A stretch of DNA of 64,000 nt from Streptomyces durocortorensis (GCF_031760065.1 NZ_CP134500.1:3596001-3660000); one strand, 5' to 3'. Positions 44,562-54,472 are shown, numbered from the stretch's first letter. Notes: generated by a model from the sequence alone, not told the origin. Translations and numbers: made by a program.

Positions 44562-46025
44562 TCAGCCCTGCTTTGCCCACCATTCCTTGAGAGCCGCCAC
44601 CGCGGCGTCCCGCCCCATGGGGCCGTTCTCCAGCCGCAGCTCCAGCAGGAACGCGTACGCCTTGCCGATCACCGGCCCGGGGCCGACATCGAGGATCTGC
44701 ATGATCTCGTTGCCGTCCAGGTCGGGGCGGATGGAGTCGAGCTCTTCCTGCTCCTGCAACAGGGCGATGCGCTCCTCCAGCCCGTCATAGGTGCGGGAGA
44801 GCGCGTTCGCCTTGCGCTTGTTGCGGGTCGTGCAGTCCGATCGGGTCAGCTTATGGAGACGGTCGAGGAGGTGTCCCGCATCCCGCACATACCGGCGCAC
44901 GGCGGAGTCGGTCCATTCCCCGTCCCCGTACCCGTGGAAGCGAAGGTGGAGCTCCACCAGCTTCGACACGTCCTTGACCAGCTCGTTGGAGTACTTGAGC
45001 TCGGTCAGGCGCTTCTTGGTCATCTTCGCGCCGACCACCTCATGGTGGTGGAAGGAGACCCGGCCGTCCTTCTCGAAGCGGCGGGTCCTCGGCTTGCCGA
45101 TGTCGTGGAGCAGGGCGGCAAGCCGCAGCACGAGGTCGGGGCCGTCCTCCTCCAGGCCGATCGCCTGCTCCAGGACGGTCAGCGAGTGCTCGTAGACGTC
45201 CTTGTGACGGTGATGCTCATCACTCTCCAGCCGCAGCGCGGGAAGCTCGGGCAGCACGTGCCCGGCCAGCCCGGTGTCGACCAGGAGGCCCAGTCCCTTG
45301 CGGGGGTGCTGGGAGAGCAGCAGCTTGTTGAGCTCCTCACGGACCCGCTCGGCGGAGACGATCTCGATCCGTGCGGCCATCTCCGTCATCGCGGTCACCA
45401 CGTCGGGGGCGACCTCGAAGTCCAGCTGCGCGGCGAACCGGGCGGCGCGCAGCATGCGCAGCGGGTCGTCGGAGAAGGACTCCTCAGCCGTTCCCGGGGT
45501 ACGCAGCACCCGCTCGGCCAAGTCCTTCAGTCCGCCGTGCGGATCGATGAACTCCTTCTGCGGCAGCGCCACGGCCATCGCGTTGACCGTGAAGTCACGG
45601 CGCACGAGGTCGTCCTCGATGGAGTCGCCGTAGGAGACCTCCGGCTTGCGCGAGGTCCTGTCGTACGCCTCCGACCGGTAGGTCGTGACCTCGATCTGGT
45701 AGCCGTCCTTCTGGGAGCCGACGGTGCCGAAGGCGATCCCGACCTCCCACACCGAGTCGGCCCAGGGGCGGACGATCCTGAGTACGTCCTCGGGGCGGGC
45801 ATCGGTGGTGAAGTCCAGGTCGTTCCCGAGCCTGCCGAGCAGCGCGTCGCGGACAGAGCCGCCGACCAGCGCAAGACCGAATCCGGCCTGCTGAAATCTG
45901 CGGGCGAGGTCGTCGGCGACCGGGGACACCCGCAGCAGCTCACTCACCGCGCGGTGCTGCACCTGGCTCAGTGCACTGGCGTTCTCTTCGTTGGCGTTCG
46001 GCACAACAGAAAAGGGTACGTGCAC
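44562..46025 (-). CDS. cca: CCA tRNA nucleotidyltransferase (PcnA/Cca family)
   Basis: 487 residues. The class II nucleotidyltransferase head has GLALVGGSVRDALLGRLGND followed by LDFTTDARPE (GGxVRD and DxD motifs), then DDLVRRDFTVNAMAV and DDPLRMLRAARFAAQLDFEV. An HD domain follows (LLHDIGKPRTRRFE), as in actinobacterial members. The enzyme adds or repairs the 3' CCA of tRNAs. The GTG at 46025 lacks a ribosome site. A GTG at 46004 (VPNANEEN) fits the family start better and has TACCCT 8 bases upstream, so a leaderless mRNA is possible. It diverges from the DUF6049 gene. Confidence 0.93.
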   Translation of the reverse strand: MHVPFSVVPNANEENASALSQVQHRAVSELLRVSPVADDLARRFQQAGFGLALVGGSVRDALLGRLGNDLDFTTDARPEDVLRIVRPWADSVWEVGIAFGTVGSQKDGYQIEVTTYRSEAYDRTSRKPEVSYGDSIEDDLVRRDFTVNAMAVALPQKEFIDPHGGLKDLAERVLRTPGTAEESFSDDPLRMLRAARFAAQLDFEVAPDVVTAMTEMAARIEIVSAERVREELNKLLLSQHPRKGLGLLVDTGLAGHVLPELPALRLESDEHHRHKDVYEHSLTVLEQAIGLEEDGPDLVLRLAALLHDIGKPRTRRFEKDGRVSFHHHEVVGAKMTKKRLTELKYSNELVKDVSKLVELHLRFHGYGDGEWTDSAVRRYVRDAGHLLDRLHKLTRSDCTTRNKRKANALSRTYDGLEERIALLQEQEELDSIRPDLDGNEIMQILDVGPGPVIGKAYAFLLELRLENGPMGRDAAVAALKEWWAKQG

Positions 46026-46186
46026 GGACCGGCCGGGGCGTCATCGTTTACCCGGACCCTGCGGGAGACCCGCGATCATGTGGCACGGACCCCAGCACTT
46101 CGGCCCGGCGCTCCTCGTTACCATGCGGGGACGCAGGACCGACAACGACCGACAGAACCTGACGACGACAAGGGACGGGTAGGCGC

Positions 46187-48472
46187 GTGGCCGAGGCGGC
46201 AGACTTCCAGGGGACGCGTCCCTCTCCTGCCCGCCGGTGGCTGCGGCGCACGGCCTCCGTGGTGCTCGGAGCACCACTGCTGGCCGGTCTGCTGACCGTA
46301 CCGGCCGCCGGGGCCGCTGAGCCCGCCAAGGCCCCCACCGGCTCCCGTACGGTCGACGTGTCTCTCGACACGCTCTCGCCGAGCGTTCCCACGGAGGACG
46401 ACACGCTGACCGTCTCCGGGACGCTGACCAACCGGGGCAAGGAGACGATCGACGACGCCGAGGTCGATCTGCGGGTCGGCCCGCGGCTTTCGGGCCGGGG
46501 GCAGGTCGACGACGCCGCCAAGCGCACCCGCTACATTCCCGGCGTCGACCCGGCCGCCATCGGCGGAAAGTACACGGTGAAGTTCCCCGAGCTCCGCAAG
46601 GGGATCAGCCAGGACTTCACGCTCTCCGTGCCCGTGGACAAGCTGGGCCTGGACGACCCGGGCGTCTACCAGCTCGGTGTCTCGGTCTCCGGCCGTACCG
46701 GCACCGCCCCCTACGAGCAGGTGCTGGGCATCGAGCGCTCGTTCCTGCCCTGGCAGCCCGAGGCGAGCGACAGCAGGACCAAGCTCACCTTCCTCTGGCC
46801 GCTGATCGCGTCCCCCCATGTGACGGCGGAGACCCGCTCGGACGAACAGCAGACACCCGTCTTCACCGACGACGACCTGGCCAAGGAGATCGCGCCCGGC
46901 GGCCGGCTGGAGCGGATGGTGGCCCTGGGCAGTCGGCTGCCCGTGACCTGGGTGATCGACCCGGACCTGTTGGCGAGCGTCGCCGCGATGGCCGGGCGGT
47001 ACGAGGTCCAGTCCGGGGACACGACCGTCCCGGGCAGGAACCAGGCCTCCGCGAGACAGTGGATCACCGCCCTGGAGAAGGTGGTGGAGGACGGCAAGGT
47101 GATCGCGCTGCCGTTCGCCGACCCGGATCTGGCCTCCATCGCACACCGGGGCAAGACCGTCTCCGGCACGCTCAGCCATCTGCAGAACGCTTCCACGGTG
47201 GCCGCCACCACGGTGGAGACCATCCTCCACGTGAAACCGTCCACCGACTTCGCCTGGCCCGTGAACGGCGCTGTGGACCCCTCGATCGTCGATGTGGCGA
47301 CCTCGGCCGGTGCCCACAACGTCATCGCCCGCAGCGACAGCTTCCGGGAGGCCGGGCAGCTCCCGTACACCCCGACCGCGGCCCGGCCGATCGGCGGCGG
47401 GACCACCGCGGTCGTCGCCGACGTCCGGCTGTCGACCGCGTTCGACCGGGACATGTCGAGGGCGAACACGTCCACCCTCGCGGTCCAGAAGTTCCTCGCC
47501 CACACCCTGACGCTCACCGAGCAGGTCCCCGACAACGAGCGCAGCATCGTCGTGGCGCCGCCCCGGATGCCCACCACCGCCCAGGCCCAGACGATGGCCC
47601 GCGCTCTGGAGGGCTTGTCGGGCAACCGCTGGACGCAGCCGTCCGACCTGGTCGCCGCCTCCGATGAGAAGCCTGACCCGCGGGTCACCACCAGGATCCC
47701 GCGGGCCTCCGCGTACCCGAAGAAGCTCCGCGAGCAGGAGCTGCCCACTCAGGCGTTTCAGGACATCCGGGCCACCCAGGGCTCCCTCGACGGCTTCCAG
47801 ACCATCCTCACGCAGCCCGAGCGCGTGGTGACGCCCTTCGGCAACGCGGTCAACCGCTCGATGTCGACGTCCTGGCGGGGCCGGTCCCTGGAGGCGCAGC
47901 AGTACCGGGACGCGGTCCGCGACTATCTCCAAAGCCTCACCAACGAGGTCCAGCTCATCGAGAAGTCGGACGTGACCCTCTCCGGGCGCAGCGCGACGAT
48001 CCCGGTGACGGTCCAGAACAAGCTGGTGCAGGGCGTCGACCGGCTGGTTCTCCGGCTGACCTCGGACAACATCCGGCTCAAGTTCAACGACGACGGGAAC
48101 AAGGCCGAGCTGCCGGTCAGCATCGCGGGCGGGCACAGCCAGTCGGTGAAGTTCGACACGGCGACCAGCGCCAACGGCCGGGCCCAGGTCACCGCCCGGC
48201 TCTACACGGAGGACGGCACCCCGTACGGCGAGGAGATGACCTTCACCGTGAAGGTCTCCGAGGTGACGCCCACCGTGCTGCTCGTGATCGCCGGCGGCCT
48301 GCTGCTCCTGGTGCTGGCAGGCGTGCGGATGTACAGCCACCGCAAGCGCGCCGTGGCAAGCGACACGGCGAACGGCAACGGCGACGAACCCGAGCAGCCG
48401 AGTGACCCGACCCCGGACACCGGTCCGGAAAGCGGGGCCCCGTCGGGGACGGGTGAGAAAGTGGACCGTTGA
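46187..48472 (+). CDS. DUF6049 family secreted, membrane-anchored protein
   Basis: 761 residues from the GTG at 46187. A signal peptide (1-43) has a twin-arginine-like basic start (RRWLRRTASVVLGAPLLAGL) and ends in AAGAAEPAK. A large extracytoplasmic region follows, containing an NHL/glycosidase-like middle with LPVTWVIDPDLLASV and two Ig-like beta regions. One helix near 694-716 (VLLVIAGGLLLLVLAGVRMY) and a 45-residue cytoplasmic tail close it. It sits directly before murJ, as Rv3909 does in Mycobacterium, so it probably takes part in wall assembly. Biochemical function is unknown. Confidence 0.85.
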   Translation: MAEAADFQGTRPSPARRWLRRTASVVLGAPLLAGLLTVPAAGAAEPAKAPTGSRTVDVSLDTLSPSVPTEDDTLTVSGTLTNRGKETIDDAEVDLRVGPRLSGRGQVDDAAKRTRYIPGVDPAAIGGKYTVKFPELRKGISQDFTLSVPVDKLGLDDPGVYQLGVSVSGRTGTAPYEQVLGIERSFLPWQPEASDSRTKLTFLWPLIASPHVTAETRSDEQQTPVFTDDDLAKEIAPGGRLERMVALGSRLPVTWVIDPDLLASVAAMAGRYEVQSGDTTVPGRNQASARQWITALEKVVEDGKVIALPFADPDLASIAHRGKTVSGTLSHLQNASTVAATTVETILHVKPSTDFAWPVNGAVDPSIVDVATSAGAHNVIARSDSFREAGQLPYTPTAARPIGGGTTAVVADVRLSTAFDRDMSRANTSTLAVQKFLAHTLTLTEQVPDNERSIVVAPPRMPTTAQAQTMARALEGLSGNRWTQPSDLVAASDEKPDPRVTTRIPRASAYPKKLREQELPTQAFQDIRATQGSLDGFQTILTQPERVVTPFGNAVNRSMSTSWRGRSLEAQQYRDAVRDYLQSLTNEVQLIEKSDVTLSGRSATIPVTVQNKLVQGVDRLVLRLTSDNIRLKFNDDGNKAELPVSIAGGHSQSVKFDTATSANGRAQVTARLYTEDGTPYGEEMTFTVKVSEVTPTVLLVIAGGLLLLVLAGVRMYSHRKRAVASDTANGNGDEPEQPSDPTPDTGPESGAPSGTGEKVDR

Positions 48473-48522
48473 GCGATGTCTGTCGTGGCCGGTCGGCCGG
48501 GGACGATGAGGTAGGGGTTTCG

Positions 48523-50676
48523 ATGAACGCGCCGTACGACGGTGACCGCGGGCAGGGCGTGGGCGGAGCGGCTGCTCCGGGCGAGCCTCCGGTTCCTCCG
48601 GACGCGGGCTGGGACGGCTCGGTGGAGCCTGACCCGTACCTCCAGCACGCCTACGAGGACGACCCCTACCGCGCCCACGGCCTGGCCGCCCAGGACCCGG
48701 TGGGCGAGGCGCTGTACGACCGCGCCGCGCACCCGCCGCCGCCTCCCGGCACCTACCAGGAGCCGGGGCCGCTCTACCAGCAGCCGCCCGCCGCCCCGCA
48801 CGCCCCCGACCCGCGCATCTGGGCCCAGACCCCGCCGCCCGAGCCCGCGGGCCCCTCCCGGCACCTCCCCTATGGCGACCGGCCGGCGACCACGCAGTTC
48901 GTCGGCGTCGACGACCTGGTCACCCAGGCGTCGGACGACCGCCAGGAGCCGGACGCGTTCGCCCATCTCTTCCGGGACCAGGAGGGGTCGGGCAAGCCTG
49001 CGGGCCCGCCCGAGCCTGCTCCCGCACCCGCGCCCGCCAAGGGCGGCGGCAAGGTATCCGGTCTCCTCAAGTCCAGCGCGGTCATGGCGGCGGGCACGCT
49101 TGTCTCCCGGCTCACCGGATTCGTCCGGTCCCTGGTGATCACCGCCGCACTCGGCGCCGCACTGCTCGGCGACAGCTTCACCATCGCGTACACCCTGCCG
49201 ACGATGATCTACATCCTCACCGTCGGCGGCGGCCTCAACTCGGTCTTCGTCCCTCAGCTCGTCCGTGCCATGAAGGACGACGAGGATGGCGGTGAAGCCT
49301 TCGCGAACCGCCTGCTGACCCTGGTGATGATCGCGCTCGGCCTGATCGTCGCCGTCGCGGTCCTCGTCGCACCGGTGCTGATCCAGCTGATGTCCAACAC
49401 GATCGCCGACGACGTGGCCGCCAACAGCGTCGCCGTGACCTTCGCCCGGTACTGCCTGCCCACCATCTTCTTCATGGGTGTGCACGTGGTGATGGGTCAG
49501 ATCCTCAACGCTCGCGGCAAGTTCGGCGCGATGATGTGGACGCCGGTCCTCAACAACATCGTCATGATCATCACGTTCGGGCTCTTCATCTGGGTCTACG
49601 GCACCTCCGCCGAGTCCCGGATGGGCGTCGACACCATCCCGCCGGAGGGCATCCGGCTGCTGGGCATCGGCACCCTGCTCGGTCTCGTCGTCCAGTCGCT
49701 GGCGATGATCCCCTACCTGCGCGAGACCGGCTTCCGCTTCCGCCCCCGATTCGACTGGAAGGGCCACGGGCTCGGCAAGACCGTCAAGCTGGCCAAGTGG
49801 ACGGTCCTGTTCGTCCTGGCCAACCAGGCGGGCGTGCTGGTGGTCACCCAGCTCGCCACGGCCGCGGGCAAGCTCTCCGGCAAGGACGGCACCGGGTTCC
49901 TGGCCTACTCCAACGCCCAGCTGATCTGGGGCATGCCCCAGGCCATCATCACCGTCTCCGTCATGGCCGCACTGCTTCCCCGGATCTCCCGTGCCGCCCA
50001 CGACAACGACCCCGGTGCGGTCCGAGACGACATCTCGCAGGGGCTGCGCAACTCGGCTGTCGCCATCGTGCCGGTGGCCTTCACGTTCCTCGCGCTCGGC
50101 CTGCCGATGTGCACCCTGCTCTACGCGTCCAGCGGCGCCGAAGCGGCCCGTTCCATGGGCTTCATCCTCATGGCGTTCGCCCTCGGTCTGATCCCGTACT
50201 CCGTGCAGTACGTCGTGCTCCGCGGGTTCTACGCCTACGAGGACACCCGCACCCCGTTCTACAACACCGTCATCGTGGCCGCCGTCAACGCAGCGGCCTC
50301 CGCCCTCTGTTACGTCGTCCTGCCCGCCCGTTGGGCCGTCGTGGGCATGGCCTTCTCCTACGGACTGGCCTACGCGGTCGGCGTGGGCGTCGCCTGGCGC
50401 CGGCTGCGCACCCGGCTGGGCGGCGATCTGGACGGGGCGCACATCGTGCGGACCTACGCCCGCCTCTGCATGGCCGCGGTGCCCGCGGCCCTGATCGGCG
50501 GCGGCATCGGCTTCGCGATCCTCGAACTCCTCGGCAACGGCGCGCTCGGCTCGCTGGCCGCACTGATCTGCGGCGGTGTCCTCCTGATGGCCGTCTTCTT
50601 CGTCGCCGCGAAGAAGATGCGCATCGAAGAGGTCAACGGCCTGGTCGGCATGGTCCGGGGACGGCTCGGCCGCTGA
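48523..50676 (+). CDS. murJ: Lipid II flippase MurJ (MviN family)
   Basis: 717 residues from the ATG at 48523, which follows AGGGG; a TTG at 48469 overlapping the previous stop would add 18 residues. A proline/alanine-rich cytoplasmic region of about 180 residues precedes 14 membrane helices. SSAVMAAGTLVSRLTGFVRS is the MviN opening motif, and FVPQLVRAM with ARGKFGAMMWTPVLNNIVMI are conserved. The last two helices include the GLVGMVRGRLGR tail. It flips lipid II across the membrane. The long N-terminal extension is an actinobacterial trait. The next gene encodes a pseudokinase that in Mycobacterium is fused to MurJ. Confidence 0.93.
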   Translation: MNAPYDGDRGQGVGGAAAPGEPPVPPDAGWDGSVEPDPYLQHAYEDDPYRAHGLAAQDPVGEALYDRAAHPPPPPGTYQEPGPLYQQPPAAPHAPDPRIWAQTPPPEPAGPSRHLPYGDRPATTQFVGVDDLVTQASDDRQEPDAFAHLFRDQEGSGKPAGPPEPAPAPAPAKGGGKVSGLLKSSAVMAAGTLVSRLTGFVRSLVITAALGAALLGDSFTIAYTLPTMIYILTVGGGLNSVFVPQLVRAMKDDEDGGEAFANRLLTLVMIALGLIVAVAVLVAPVLIQLMSNTIADDVAANSVAVTFARYCLPTIFFMGVHVVMGQILNARGKFGAMMWTPVLNNIVMIITFGLFIWVYGTSAESRMGVDTIPPEGIRLLGIGTLLGLVVQSLAMIPYLRETGFRFRPRFDWKGHGLGKTVKLAKWTVLFVLANQAGVLVVTQLATAAGKLSGKDGTGFLAYSNAQLIWGMPQAIITVSVMAALLPRISRAAHDNDPGAVRDDISQGLRNSAVAIVPVAFTFLALGLPMCTLLYASSGAEAARSMGFILMAFALGLIPYSVQYVVLRGFYAYEDTRTPFYNTVIVAAVNAAASALCYVVLPARWAVVGMAFSYGLAYAVGVGVAWRRLRTRLGGDLDGAHIVRTYARLCMAAVPAALIGGGIGFAILELLGNGALGSLAALICGGVLLMAVFFVAAKKMRIEEVNGLVGMVRGRLGR

Positions 50677-50805
50677 ATGAGCGCACGCCCGCACAACCAT
50701 CGCCGGACTCCGCGTGTCGTGCATAGCGCCGGAGTGTGGGCACAATTGGCGTGACTGTGCAGAGCTGGCTGGCATCGCGCAACGGATGGGGAGGCAGGAA
50801 CGACG

Positions 50806-52539
50806 GTGGCGGAACGTAGCACGGCTGCCGTCGACGTGGCCGACAACAGTGGCGACAAGCCGCTGACCGCCAAGGCGGACGCGGCCACGACCGACGGGAC
50901 GGCGCAAGCCGAGGACACCAAGGGCGCGAGCCCCGAGGACGCCGAGAACACGAACGGCGGACGGCCGCTCTCCGAGGCCATCCCGGCGTCGCCCGATCTG
51001 CACAGCGGTCACAAACTCGCCGGGCGCTACCGCTTGGAGGAGTGCGTCACCCGTCTGGACGGCTTCAGCAGCTGGCGTGCGGTCGACGAGAAACTCCGCC
51101 GCGCGGTGGGCGTCCACCTGCTTCCCGCAGACCATCCGCGAGCCCGCTCCGTGCTGGCCGCGGCACGCTCGTCGGCGCTGCTCGGCGACCCCCGCTTCGT
51201 GCAGGTCCTGGACGCCGTAGAGGAGAACGACCTCGTCTACGTCGTCCACGAGTGGCTCCCGGACGCCACCGAGCTCACCGCTCTGCTGGCCGCCGGGCCG
51301 ATGGAGGCGCACGACGCCTACCAACTCGTCAACCAGCTCTCCCAGGCGATGGCCGCCGCCCACCGCGAGGGCCTGGCCCATCTACGCCTCACCCCCGGCG
51401 CGGTGCTGCGCAGCTCAACCGGCCAGTACCGGATCCGCGGCCTGGCCGTGAACGCCGCCCTGCGCGGCATCACCGCCGAACATCCGCTCCGCACGGACAC
51501 CGAGGCGATCGGCGCCCTGCTGTACGCCGCGCTGACCCACCGCTGGCCGTACGAGAACGACGCCCACGGGCTCGCCGGACTGCCCAAGGGCCTGGGGCTC
51601 ATCGCCCCGGACCAGGTCCGTGCCGGAGTCCACCGCGGCCTGTCGGAGCTCGCCATGCGTGCGCTCGCCAACGACGGCGCGACCGCCTCCCGGCAGGAAC
51701 CGCCCTGCACCACCCCGGACGAACTGGCCAGGGCGGTCGCGACCATGCCGCGCATCCTTCCGCCGGAGCCCACGTTCACCGCACCCCCCGCCTACCAGCG
51801 GACCACCTATCAGCAGGGCACGTACGGACGCCCGTCCTCCCACCCGTCCGCCGTCACCCAGCCCGTGATGCCGGTCCCTCCGCCCCCGCTGCAGAGCCGT
51901 GCCGGCCGAGCGCTCAAGTGGACCGTCTCGGCGCTCCTCATCGCCGCTCTGGGCCTCGGCAGCTGGCAGCTCGCGGAGACCCTGCTCGACCGCAGGGGCA
52001 GCGCGGGGGACCCCTCTCCCACACAGGGCACTTCCGAGCCGGCCGACGACGGCAAGGGCAAGGCGGATCAGAAGCCTCTCGCCATCAAGGACGCCGTCGA
52101 ATACTTCCCGGACGGGAAAGCACAGGACCCCGGCGATGTGGGCCTGACCCACGACGGCGACCCTGCGACCTACTGGCGTTCGAAGACCTTCGTGGACGGA
52201 CCGCAGCTGGCCCCGTTCAAGCAGGGCATCGGGATCATGTACGAGATCGGGGCCGACCAGAAGGTCTCAGCGGCGTCCATCGGGCTCAAATTCACCGGGG
52301 AGCGCACCAGGATCGCGCTGTACGCCGCCGACTCCCTCTCGTCGTCGGCACCTCTGAGCTCCATGAAGAAGATCGCCGACACGGAGACCACGGGATCCAC
52401 GGCGACCCTTGAGGCGAAGGAACCCGTCAGCACGCGGTTCGTCCTCGTCTGGATCACCGACGTGCCGAGGTCACCCGCCGACAGCTACAGCAGGGACGGA
52501 TACAAGCAGGGTGTGACGGACGTCCAGTTCACTGGATGA
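50806..52539 (+). CDS. Membrane pseudokinase next to MurJ
   Basis: 577 residues from the GTG at 50806. A disordered acidic region (1-65) leads to a kinase fold (about 70-320, starting LAGRYRLEECVTRLDGFSSW). Catalytic residues are missing: the HRD motif is replaced by AHLRLTPGAVL and the DFG by IRGLAVN, so it should not phosphorylate. A proline-rich linker, one membrane helix (about 367-390) and an extracytoplasmic domain (about 430-577) that looks like a discoidin-type beta-sandwich follow. In mycobacteria the equivalent domain is fused to MurJ and, when phosphorylated, recruits FhaA; the same role here is inference. Confidence 0.85.
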   Translation: MAERSTAAVDVADNSGDKPLTAKADAATTDGTAQAEDTKGASPEDAENTNGGRPLSEAIPASPDLHSGHKLAGRYRLEECVTRLDGFSSWRAVDEKLRRAVGVHLLPADHPRARSVLAAARSSALLGDPRFVQVLDAVEENDLVYVVHEWLPDATELTALLAAGPMEAHDAYQLVNQLSQAMAAAHREGLAHLRLTPGAVLRSSTGQYRIRGLAVNAALRGITAEHPLRTDTEAIGALLYAALTHRWPYENDAHGLAGLPKGLGLIAPDQVRAGVHRGLSELAMRALANDGATASRQEPPCTTPDELARAVATMPRILPPEPTFTAPPAYQRTTYQQGTYGRPSSHPSAVTQPVMPVPPPPLQSRAGRALKWTVSALLIAALGLGSWQLAETLLDRRGSAGDPSPTQGTSEPADDGKGKADQKPLAIKDAVEYFPDGKAQDPGDVGLTHDGDPATYWRSKTFVDGPQLAPFKQGIGIMYEIGADQKVSAASIGLKFTGERTRIALYAADSLSSSAPLSSMKKIADTETTGSTATLEAKEPVSTRFVLVWITDVPRSPADSYSRDGYKQGVTDVQFTG

Positions 52540-52641
52540 CCTAGGGCAGATTCCGTATCGGCCCGGCTGTACGGTGTTGAACCGGGGGCCTCTCCGGGCT
52601 CAACACCGCAGTCGGCATTCTGCACAGTTCGGGGGAGAGGA

Positions 52642-53361
52642 ATGGTCGCCGGACCCACAGATCCTGGATCGAGCGACGCGGACCTGCTCGCCCGGCATGT
52701 CGCCGGTGACCCCGACGCCTTCGGTGAGCTCGTACGCCGCCACCGCGACCGCCTGTGGGCCGTGGCACTGCGCACCCTGGGCGATCGGGAAGAGGCGGCC
52801 GACGCCGTCCAGGACGCTCTGGTCTCCGCCTTCCGGGCCGCCCACACCTTCCGGGGCCAGTCCGCCGTCACGACCTGGCTGCACCGGATCACCGTCAACG
52901 CCTGCCTCGATCGGGTCCGCAAGGCGGCCTCCCGCAAGACGTCTCCCGTGGACGACGCCGAGCGTCTCGACCAGCTCCTGGAACCCCATGAGTCGGCCGA
53001 GGCCCCCGCCGTGCGCCAGGACCTCCACCGCCAGCTCCAGGACGCCCTGGCCACACTGCCCGCCGAACAACGAGCCGCCCTCGTCCTCGTCGATATGCAG
53101 GGCTACCCCGTCGCGGAGGCCGCCAGCATCCTGGACGTGCCGTCCGGCACCGTGAAGAGCCGGTGCGCCCGGGGCCGGGCGAGACTGGCCCCCCTGGTAC
53201 GCCATCTACGCGGAGAGGCCGGGGAACAGGCCCCCGACGGGGACAACGACGCCACCGGAAGGAACCGGACGCCCGGCCGATCCGTCCCACCGGCGTCGGG
53301 ACCACGAGACGCAGGAACAAGCGATCCTGCCGCTGCGAAGGGAGGAGGTGGGCGCCCGTGA
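52642..53361 (+). CDS. sigM: ECF RNA polymerase sigma factor (SigM-like)
   Basis: 239 residues from the ATG at 52642, preceded by GGGGGAGAGG. Region 2 is seen in DPDAFGELVRRHRDRLWAVA and TTWLHRITVNACLDRVRKAA; region 4 is DALATLPAEQRAALVLVDMQ then GYPVAEAASILDVPSGTVKS. The C-terminal 40 residues are disordered and unusual for an ECF sigma. The stop overlaps the anti-sigma start (GTGA), a sign of coupled translation. The order murJ, pseudokinase, sigma, anti-sigma, trxB, trxA matches the SigM locus of Mycobacterium. In S. coelicolor the name sigM is also used for another factor, so the symbol is provisional. Confidence 0.92.
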   Translation: MVAGPTDPGSSDADLLARHVAGDPDAFGELVRRHRDRLWAVALRTLGDREEAADAVQDALVSAFRAAHTFRGQSAVTTWLHRITVNACLDRVRKAASRKTSPVDDAERLDQLLEPHESAEAPAVRQDLHRQLQDALATLPAEQRAALVLVDMQGYPVAEAASILDVPSGTVKSRCARGRARLAPLVRHLRGEAGEQAPDGDNDATGRNRTPGRSVPPASGPRDAGTSDPAAAKGGGGRP

Positions 53362-54347
53362 CCCCCACGGCCGACACGGCTCAGCACCCGGAGGTCTCCG
53401 AGATCTCCGATCTCACCGAGGGACTGCTCTCCCCCTCCCGCGCCGAAGAAGTCCTCCGCCACATCGCGGGATGCGACCTCTGCGCGGAGGTACGGGACTC
53501 GCTCGACGAGATCCGCGGTCTGCTCGGAACCCTGCCGGACCCCGAGCCGATGCCCGAGGACGTCGCCACCCGCATCGACGCGGCACTCGCGGCCGAGGCT
53601 CGTCCTTCCGCACCCACCGTGGACGAGCCGGTCAATGTTTCACGTGAAACGGAGACCGGAGAGGCACAGGCCGGAGAAGCCGAAGTAGCAGGAACCGCAA
53701 TTTCCCGGGGCACATCCGTGGGCAGTGGTAGCGGCACATCCGCCCCGGACCGCCCCGCCGGCCGGCGCTCCGCCCTCACCGGCCCGGGCCGGCGGCCGGC
53801 CCGGCGCCGCCGCCGTGCCGCAATCCTCGGCACCGCGTTCGGCGCCGCGTTCGTCGGGATGAGCGTCTTCCTCCTCCAGTCCCTCGATCTGACCGGCGAC
53901 TCCTCGCCGACGATGGCCGACAGAGGGGTCAGCGCATCGGACAGCGGTGCGCACGCCTACACCGACGGCACGCTCGAAGCCCAGGTCCAGGACCTCATCG
54001 GCGACGAGGCGAGCCAGGCCAGCCCCGGGGTGAAGAAGGTTCCGCCGAACGCGGACACCAAGTCGACGGGTGAGGCCTTCACTCCCGAATCCGAGATCTC
54101 CAAGAACCCGATGAAGGTCCCCGCCGTCGCCGTACCCCCGTGCGTCCAGCAGGCCACCGGCCGCACCACACCCGCCCTGGCCCTGGATGAGGGGACCTAC
54201 CGGGGAACGGACGCCTATCTCGTCGTCCTTCCGCACACGAGCGACCCCTCACGCGTGGAGGCCTATGTCGTGGCCGCCTCCTGCGTGGACACCGCACCGG
54301 AGTCCACTGGGCAGCTGCTGCTCACGCGCGCCTACGACCGCCCCTGA
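53358..54347 (+). CDS. Anti-sigma factor, membrane-anchored zinc-type
   Basis: 329 residues from the GTG at 53358, which overlaps the sigma gene by four bases and has GGAGGAGGTG upstream. The N terminus has LRHIAGCDLCAEVRDSL, the HX3CX2C motif of zinc anti-sigma domains. A basic stretch (RRPARRRRRAAILGTAFG) leads into one membrane helix (about 155-176), and the rest is extracytoplasmic. It probably holds the upstream ECF sigma factor at the membrane until a signal arrives (equivalent to RsmA of Mycobacterium, by position). A parS site is embedded in the coding sequence and encodes VSRET. Confidence 0.88.
   Translation: MTPTADTAQHPEVSEISDLTEGLLSPSRAEEVLRHIAGCDLCAEVRDSLDEIRGLLGTLPDPEPMPEDVATRIDAALAAEARPSAPTVDEPVNVSRETETGEAQAGEAEVAGTAISRGTSVGSGSGTSAPDRPAGRRSALTGPGRRPARRRRRAAILGTAFGAAFVGMSVFLLQSLDLTGDSSPTMADRGVSASDSGAHAYTDGTLEAQVQDLIGDEASQASPGVKKVPPNADTKSTGEAFTPESEISKNPMKVPAVAVPPCVQQATGRTTPALALDEGTYRGTDAYLVVLPHTSDPSRVEAYVVAASCVDTAPESTGQLLLTRAYDRP
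53637..53650. other. parS: parS site inside the anti-sigma gene
   Basis: Perfect GTTTCACGTGAAAC; read in frame it codes VSRET (codons GTT TCA CGT GAA AC-). Confidence 0.93.
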
Positions 54348-54376
54348 GGACCGCCGGGGACCGCTACGGCACGGCG

Positions 54377-54402
54377 GGAATGCATCACCCGTAGGATCCG
54401 TT
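54377..54402 (+). promoter_or_regulatory. SigR-type promoter of trxBA
   Basis: GGAAT (54377-54381) and GTT (54400-54402) are separated by exactly 18 bp, preceded by a further G and followed by GGG. This matches the Streptomyces SigR thiol-stress promoter consensus GGGAAT-N18-GTT, known to drive trxBA. Confidence 0.85.
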
Positions 54403-54472
54403 GGGTGGGGTGAGAGTCGTTGAACCGACCCCCGTAGGCAGTAGGCAGTCTGCAGAGACGAGGAAGAAACCC

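Noticed and set aside
47227..47240. parS-like CCTCCACGTGAAAC in the DUF6049 gene
   Set aside because: Three mismatches from the 14-mer, all in one half; not counted as a site.
48202..51381. 1059-codon minus-strand frame
   Set aside because: Lies opposite murJ and the pseudokinase; low-complexity shadow composition.
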